Part shown: positions 9,705 through 13,813 of the stretch, one piece after another | Numbering within the stretch: position 1 is the first letter of the stretch | How the letters are laid out: each line of letters opens with the position of its first letter | Origin: Chloromonas sp. AAM2 | Lineage: Eukaryota > Chlorophyta > Chlorophyceae > Chlamydomonadales > Chlamydomonadaceae | Reading direction: 5' to 3' | Length of the DNA stretch: 13,813 nucleotides | Assembly: GCA_004335635.1 (NCBI GenBank) | Contig: QAXH01000323.1 | Span: 301-14,113 of the forward strand | Program-made: the position numbers and the translations under genes | The notes under the pieces: generated by a model | Database searches by the model: none | The model's input: only the letters and a program-made list of their open reading frames with translations | Told to the model about the DNA's origin: nothing

Positions 9705-9904
9705 GGTGGCAAGGTCCGGTCGCTTAATCTGATGCGACTCAATAATGACTCTCTTCAGTAGTCTAGTCGACTGGTTGCGTCAGCGCCTTGAAAACGGTGG
9801 CGGTTAGATTAGGGCTTCTCTCATCTCTGTCCTGTTACAGTTGCACCAATTGTTGATTGAATTGCTGCGAATTCTAGAAAAGAGAGCTGAGCACTGATGT
9901 TGCG
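9705..9904. promoter_or_regulatory. Putative bidirectional promoter between the microprotein and MUL1/SP1-like genes
   Basis: The two start codons (9704 on -, 9905 on +) face away from each other with 200 bases between them. That span must hold both 5' leaders and both promoters. A CCAAT element is present at 9846-9850 (CACCAATTG); no convincing TATA box is seen. A shared CpG-poor, TATA-less core is an inference. Confidence 0.55.
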
Positions 9905-12900
9905 ATGAGCCAAGAAGAGCCCAGTCTCTCCTACCCGAGACGCCCACACGATGGAGGGCTCTCGGCATGGATTTCTCTTTCAGGATTGTGTAGCCTGGGC
10001 GTCGGAGCAGCTCTTTACCTGTACAGTATACACACAGGACGGAAAGCGTGGGAGTTAGAAAGAGCCCAGGACGTAACGAAGCTAGATGGTAAGTCTAAGT
10101 GAGGGTGACATGCACATCATGCACATTCTCATAGACCATGGACAGCGGCAGAGTTGAGTAGATAACTGAGCGCCTGATCATGACGTCATATAAAATGATT
10201 CATGTGATGCAATGCTTTCATGCTGGTTTTACCAATCTGGCCAGCCCATGATGGAACCCATGCTAAAGCAAGCAGCAGCATGGACTTGCTGCATGACAGC
10301 ATTTCTCTTGTCTTGAAGCAGAGTAATTGTCTCCTGCAACAAAAGCGAGAATGTCAGCAGCTCTCACGCTTCTTGCTTGCAGACTTGCGGCGCATTGTGC
10401 ACACACTGCCTGCATTAGTGGCCATTCGAGGGCGTGTCAACAGCCATGCACCCAAGAAATGCGAGCTATGCGACAAGCAGGCTGTAATACATGAGGTAGG
10501 AGAGGCCAAGGGAGGACAGAACACCAACTCCTCCATAGGGTGAACTTGTGTGGCACCAGGGGGCAAGGGTGAGGCAGTTTCTATAGGCGTGGTAAAACCC
10601 GGTCACTTGGCCTGTTTTACCCATTCTCTAGCTAAAAAGGCTGGTCTTTCATGTCAGCCTAGTCGGCTTGTTTTGTGTTCTGCCTTCCTCTGGCCTCGCT
10701 CATCTTGTTTTCTTTTGCACGGTGCATCAGTGCAGTGCTTCTCTGTGTGTGCCTGAGCGTACTCTGGGATGAAGTCGAACTACTATCCTTACTAAATACA
10801 CCTAACTCAAGCGCTTCATCAGATGGCAGGACCTTCCAATGCATGCCGCGCTGATTTTTGCGCGCAAGTGCTGAGTCAACCCCACTGCTCATCATGGTGC
10901 TTTGTACATTGTGTCAGTCATGCCATCCATGTGCTGTCTGTTTCTGCCCCTCAGGTTGTTGAAGAGGAGGTGTGGCGCAAGCAGCGGAGCGAAGGTGGGG
11001 CCTGGGCTGGACATTTGGTGTCATGCTAACAGGACTATGAGCGAGCATGGGAAAGCATTTTTGCAATGGCTGTGAGAGCGGTTGAATGGCGGTGAATAAA
11101 GTGCTAAGGGACAGAAGAGGGCAAGGGGAAGGGGAGCAAGAGTCAAGTGCATGTTCTGTATGCCAGTGTATGCTCTGTATGTCAGTGCATGTGTTGAACA
11201 ACCTGCAAAGCTGCACCTGTAGACGGAGGTTTTCTATTTTCTACATGCGTGCAACATGTCGCTGTTTGCAGGGCGCACAGTGTACGAACCCTTTGAGACG
11301 CGCAAGGTGTTCGAGGAATGCGAATGGTACTTGGTGAGCGATGATGCGCTGAGCACAAGCCAAGATTGTTCACTGGAATGACCCTATTGCGCTGCGCACA
11401 AGTCAAGGTTGTTCACTGGAGTTATCCTATGTGTTGTGAATGCAAACAGTCTTTAACAATCTCATGCTTGAGAGTGAGGACAGGCTGGTTGTTCGTTAAG
11501 ACTGTTGATTAGATGGGAACCTACAGTACAGTAGGGCAGTAAAAGGAGAGTGCAGTGACACGGAGTTATCCAAGTGTTTGCTCCAGCTGCAGCATCGTAA
11601 GCTCATCTGCTGCTGACTGTGGCTTGACGTGCTGAGGAACAATGGTACGTGTGGTGTGGTTTACTGGGCACCAGTAATGAACCGGCATTTCAATGGTTTC
11701 AACTAGCTCTGGCTGTTATGCCCAAGGCGTGTGCACATCCTTGCGTGCTTGTGTTCAGGAGGACGGCAGTCGCGTGCGTGTCAAGGTGGAGAACGCGCTG
11801 CAGGCCGAGCGCACCCGCAGGTGATGACAGGGGTTGTGCGGACTCAGCACCCCTACAGTCCTTTGCACTGCACAGTTCTCTGCAATGCGTGTGTGAAAGT
11901 GGTGATGTTGTGCATGAGCTTGAGCCTCCTTCTGCTCTACTTGTCTAACGATGCAGATGTGAAAAGCCAGTCACTTGCTCACTCACTCACTCACTCACTC
12001 ACTCACTCACTCATGTACTCACGCACTCACGCACTCACTTGTTAATGCAGCGCCATGGAGTTCAAGAGCGAGTTCATAGGGGAGGACCTGAGCAAGGCTA
12101 CGCTGGGCAAGGTGCTCATGGAGAAGGCGTGGTGGGTGGAGGGCAGGAAGTGTGAAGCAGGCTGTTAGTCAGACCGTCACCAGCATGTCAGCTTGCTCGG
12201 ATCTGTAAGACCTCGAAGTCATGGAGACGGTGTGGTCGGTGGACGGGTTGAGGTGAGGACACATGGTGTGATGCAAGCTAATGGTAAGACTGTTGGTAAG
12301 GCTATTGGTAGGTTGTTGGTAGGTTGGGCGTGGCGGTGGCGGTGACTGGTTGTGTGTGTTGTGTGTGTGCGCCTATTGGGGATTTGCGTAGAACAGGACG
12401 ACGGGGGACGGGCGACGGGCGACGGGGACGGGTGACTCTATGCAAGCATATGGGCTTGCTCTGCTGAATGAGGCTGGTCCGGAGAGCATAGCGGGTGACC
12501 GGCCAGGGGGTAGTCGTACAGTGCTGTAGCTGGACCAGACAACCCGTAATCGTAATGTGATGGAGTGTCAGGAGGTGGCCCGCATAGTGCGCAAGTGCAT
12601 TGAGAAGTAGGAGGCAGTGGCCTACCGCTGGAGCACAGAGGTCCAGGTTGTCCAATGGTATGTGACTAAAACAGTGTTTGCTGTGTACGGGCTTTCACAG
12701 GTATATCTTGACGTTCATTTGGAGGTACTCTTCACTAGCCTTCCTCGTGATTCACCTGTGCCCCAGGTACACTATTACACCCTTCATACTCTTTGTGTCG
12801 TACACAGTGCTGGCCTTCGTGCTCATCACAGAGTTTTGAGGTTTTGACAGGACTTTGTTCAATGCCCCACCCCTGGCATCTTCCACGATCTTCTGCTTTG

Positions 12901-13813
12901 CACTCCGCATGCTGCCTTGGAAACAAGCCTGGACGCCGAGATGGGTCACGGCCCAATGACACTGTGCGTATGGTAGGTAGGTCGTCCGCTTAACGTGTCA
13001 CGAATGCCGTCTGTGCCCGCAGGCAGATGACCAAGCACGGCATGCGCAAAACGGAGCGGTACTTGCCGGTGGGGGCGGTGGTCACATGCGTCGGGGAACT
13101 CTCAAACAACCACATACAAAACAAGGGTACCGGCAGTACGGGCAACGGAGCCAGCATCAGCGGCCGGGCGTCGTTGCTAGGGCATCTCGGTGGCTCGCCC
13201 GCCCCATCTACAGCAGCAGCTAACGCGGCAGGGGCTGGCAGCATGGGGGGTTTGCCTAGCAAGCAGGGCGCGTGGGGCTTGGGCATAACGGCCGGTCCTG
13301 GGCTGTCCAAGGTCGCCGAAGGCATGTCCAAGGTTGCGGATGACATGTCCAAGGTTGCAACCGATCATGCGTCCAAGCTTCCGTTGCAGTTGGTGAATGA
13401 CGATCTGCCGTTCGTGCTGCGGAAGCCCAGCGCCGGTCCTAGTTACATCACGCCCCTGACATTGGGCCAGCTCAGAGCAACTATCAGCAGCACAGCACGC
13501 AATTGCCGGGTAAGCCTGGGGCTTTGAACACGTGTATTGAGTTGCTGTGGGTCAACAAGGGCTTATCTGGATGGTTAGCACGTGCAACTGTCGCTTCCGT
13601 CATGGTTGTATAGTCAAATGGTCAATGATATGGTTACACCAACAACTGCCTTATGAAAAGCGTTAACCCGAAATTGGATTGATGGATTACCCGTTTATGC
13701 GGGATATATCCGTAACAGACCGGGTCTATCCTGATACTGTTACAGTCAACACTTCAGCAGTGAGATATCTGCTTCAGGAGCCAAGGCTTCGAGCGCAGAT
13801 GCGTGATGACATG
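9905..13813 (+). CDS. MUL1/SP1-type membrane E3 ubiquitin ligase, 5' part (3' end beyond the window)
   Basis: Proposed exons: 9905-10088, 10383-10495, 10955-10994, 11272-11333, 11759-11820, 12051-12135, 12572-12606, 13023-13509, and tentatively 13778-13813. The first eight total 1068 bases (356 codons) in one frame. Residues 19-40 form a membrane helix. The GIDE/BAM region has ALVAIRGRV (71-79), CEWYL joined to EDGSRVRV, TERYLPVGAVVTCVGEL and PSAGPSYITPLTLGQL. In animals MUL1 is a mitochondrial outer-membrane ligase; plant SP1 acts at the chloroplast outer envelope and SP1-like proteins also at other organelles. Both are ~340-350 residues with a second helix and a C-terminal RING; here those should follow the window. 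The BAM region is enlarged by a low-complexity insert (about residues 235-310). Exons 6-7 (12051-12606) are the least certain; a NAGNAG-like acceptor at 13022/13026 is possible. The SP1 versus MUL1 label is not decided. Confidence 0.82.
11977..12038 (+). repeat. TCAC/ACTC microsatellite next to a splice acceptor
   Basis: About ten near-perfect copies of the 4-base unit CACT/ACTC are followed by interrupted copies (ATGTACTCACGCACTCACGCACTCACTT). The array ends 12 bases before the proposed acceptor AATGCAG at 12044-12050, inside intron 5 of the MUL1/SP1-like gene, and supplies part of its pyrimidine-containing tract. Confidence 0.9.
12219..12246 (+). repeat. Duplicated exon-like fragment (matches 12116-12143)
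   Basis: The 28 bases at 12116-12143, across the end of proposed exon 6, match 12219-12246 at 24 positions. Both start TCATGGAGA and read as related peptides in the same frame (LMEKAWWVEG and VMETVWSVDG). The second copy is followed by a donor-like TTGAG|GTGAGG at 12252. It lies in intron 6 and has no compatible upstream phase in my model, so it looks like a relic or alternative exon. Confidence 0.55.
12281..12434 (+). repeat. Low-complexity block: TGTTGGTAGG, GT and GGGCGAC repeats
   Basis: Three short-period tracts follow each other: imperfect 11-12-base TGTTGGTAAGG/TGTTGGTAGG units (about 12288-12327), a GT-rich run (12351-12370), and GACGGGGGACGGGCGACGGGCGACGGGGACGGG (in pieces, 12397-12432). 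The last is G-rich with at least four G runs. All lie in intron 6 of the MUL1/SP1-like gene. Confidence 0.7.
12611..12838 (+). other. Candidate hydrophobic mini-exons within intron 7 of the MUL1/SP1-like gene
   Basis: Three pieces join in phase: 12611-12657 (ends ATG|GTATGTG), 12701-12724 (after TTTCACAG, ends GGAG|GTACTC) and 12767-12838 (after GTGCCCCAG, ends in TGA). The junctions read VVQW-YILTFIWR-YTITPF, then ILFVSYTVLAFVLITEF. This is one or two membrane helices. The two intervening introns would be only 43 and 42 bases, far shorter than others here, and the frame upstream is interrupted by TAG at 12608. It may be a decayed or alternative terminal exon set or chance. Confidence 0.3.
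13303..13377 (+). repeat. 21-bp coding repeat: three heptads in the BAM-region insert
   Basis: Three 21-base units (13303, 13324, 13345) encode LSKVAEG, MSKVADD and MSKVATD, followed by a partial unit HASK (residues about 288-312). A seven-residue period with hydrophobic residues at fixed places fits a short amphipathic helix or coiled coil. The repeat lies at the end of the low-complexity insert in the MUL1/SP1-like protein and keeps the frame. Confidence 0.85.
13510..13813 (+). other. Intron, and possibly the start of the next exon, of the MUL1/SP1-like gene
   Basis: Donor TGCCGG|GTAAGC at 13510 starts an intron. The only phase-0 continuation I find that stays open to the window edge starts at 13778, after GATATCTGCTTCAG, and reads EPRLRAQMRDDM. 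It is not the hydrophobic helix expected next in the family, so it is tentative. The rest of the span holds a small CCCG-TTTATG-CGGG hairpin (about 13690-13703) and nothing else I can name. Confidence 0.35.

Noticed and set aside
9438..9761. A 107-codon + strand frame
   Set aside because: It is antisense to the spliced UQCC6-like gene, has no recognisable motif, and its composition follows from the opposite strand.

Overview
This is a eukaryotic nuclear window with intron-rich genes. I reconstructed the genes by joining short exons across GT-AG introns using reading phase. The style suggests a green alga, probably Chlorophyceae: many introns of 200-650 bases, Ala/Gly/Ser-rich low-complexity inserts in conserved proteins, abundant short tandem repeats, and a TGTAA motif after one stop codon (the usual polyadenylation signal in volvocine algae). 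The lineage is an inference from style and the species is not determined.

Layout. (1) Bases 1-125 are a ~41-44 bp tandem repeat. (2) About 303-1072, + strand: two terminal exons of a gene I do not recognise, followed by TGTAA at 1193. (3) 1073-2246: intergenic, with a CTGTAGCTGG-type minisatellite. (4) 2247-8986, - strand: a complete ten-exon gene for an NF-X1-type zinc-finger protein of 964 residues. It has an N-terminal C4HC3 RING, about ten NFX repeats and a C-terminal membrane anchor. All nine introns join in phase. (5) 9251-9704, - strand: a three-exon gene for a 69-residue single-pass membrane microprotein resembling the mitochondrial complex III assembly factor BRAWNIN/UQCC6. No single open frame reveals it. 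(6) 9905 to the right edge, + strand: the 5' part of a MUL1/SP1-type E3 ubiquitin ligase gene (N-terminal membrane helix, then the GIDE/BAM region). The second helix and RING should lie past the window.

The microprotein and MUL1/SP1-like genes are head to head, with start codons 200 bases apart, so they may share a bidirectional promoter; both families act at organelle membranes. The zinc-finger protein also combines a RING with a membrane anchor, so two of the genes may encode membrane-associated ubiquitin ligases. No operon, CRISPR array, rRNA or tRNA is seen.

The most unusual part is 12,100-12,840, inside the MUL1/SP1-like gene. It holds a duplicated exon-like fragment, an in-frame TAG within a coding-like stretch, and a set of small, phase-compatible, strongly hydrophobic candidate exons that the family architecture does not predict.
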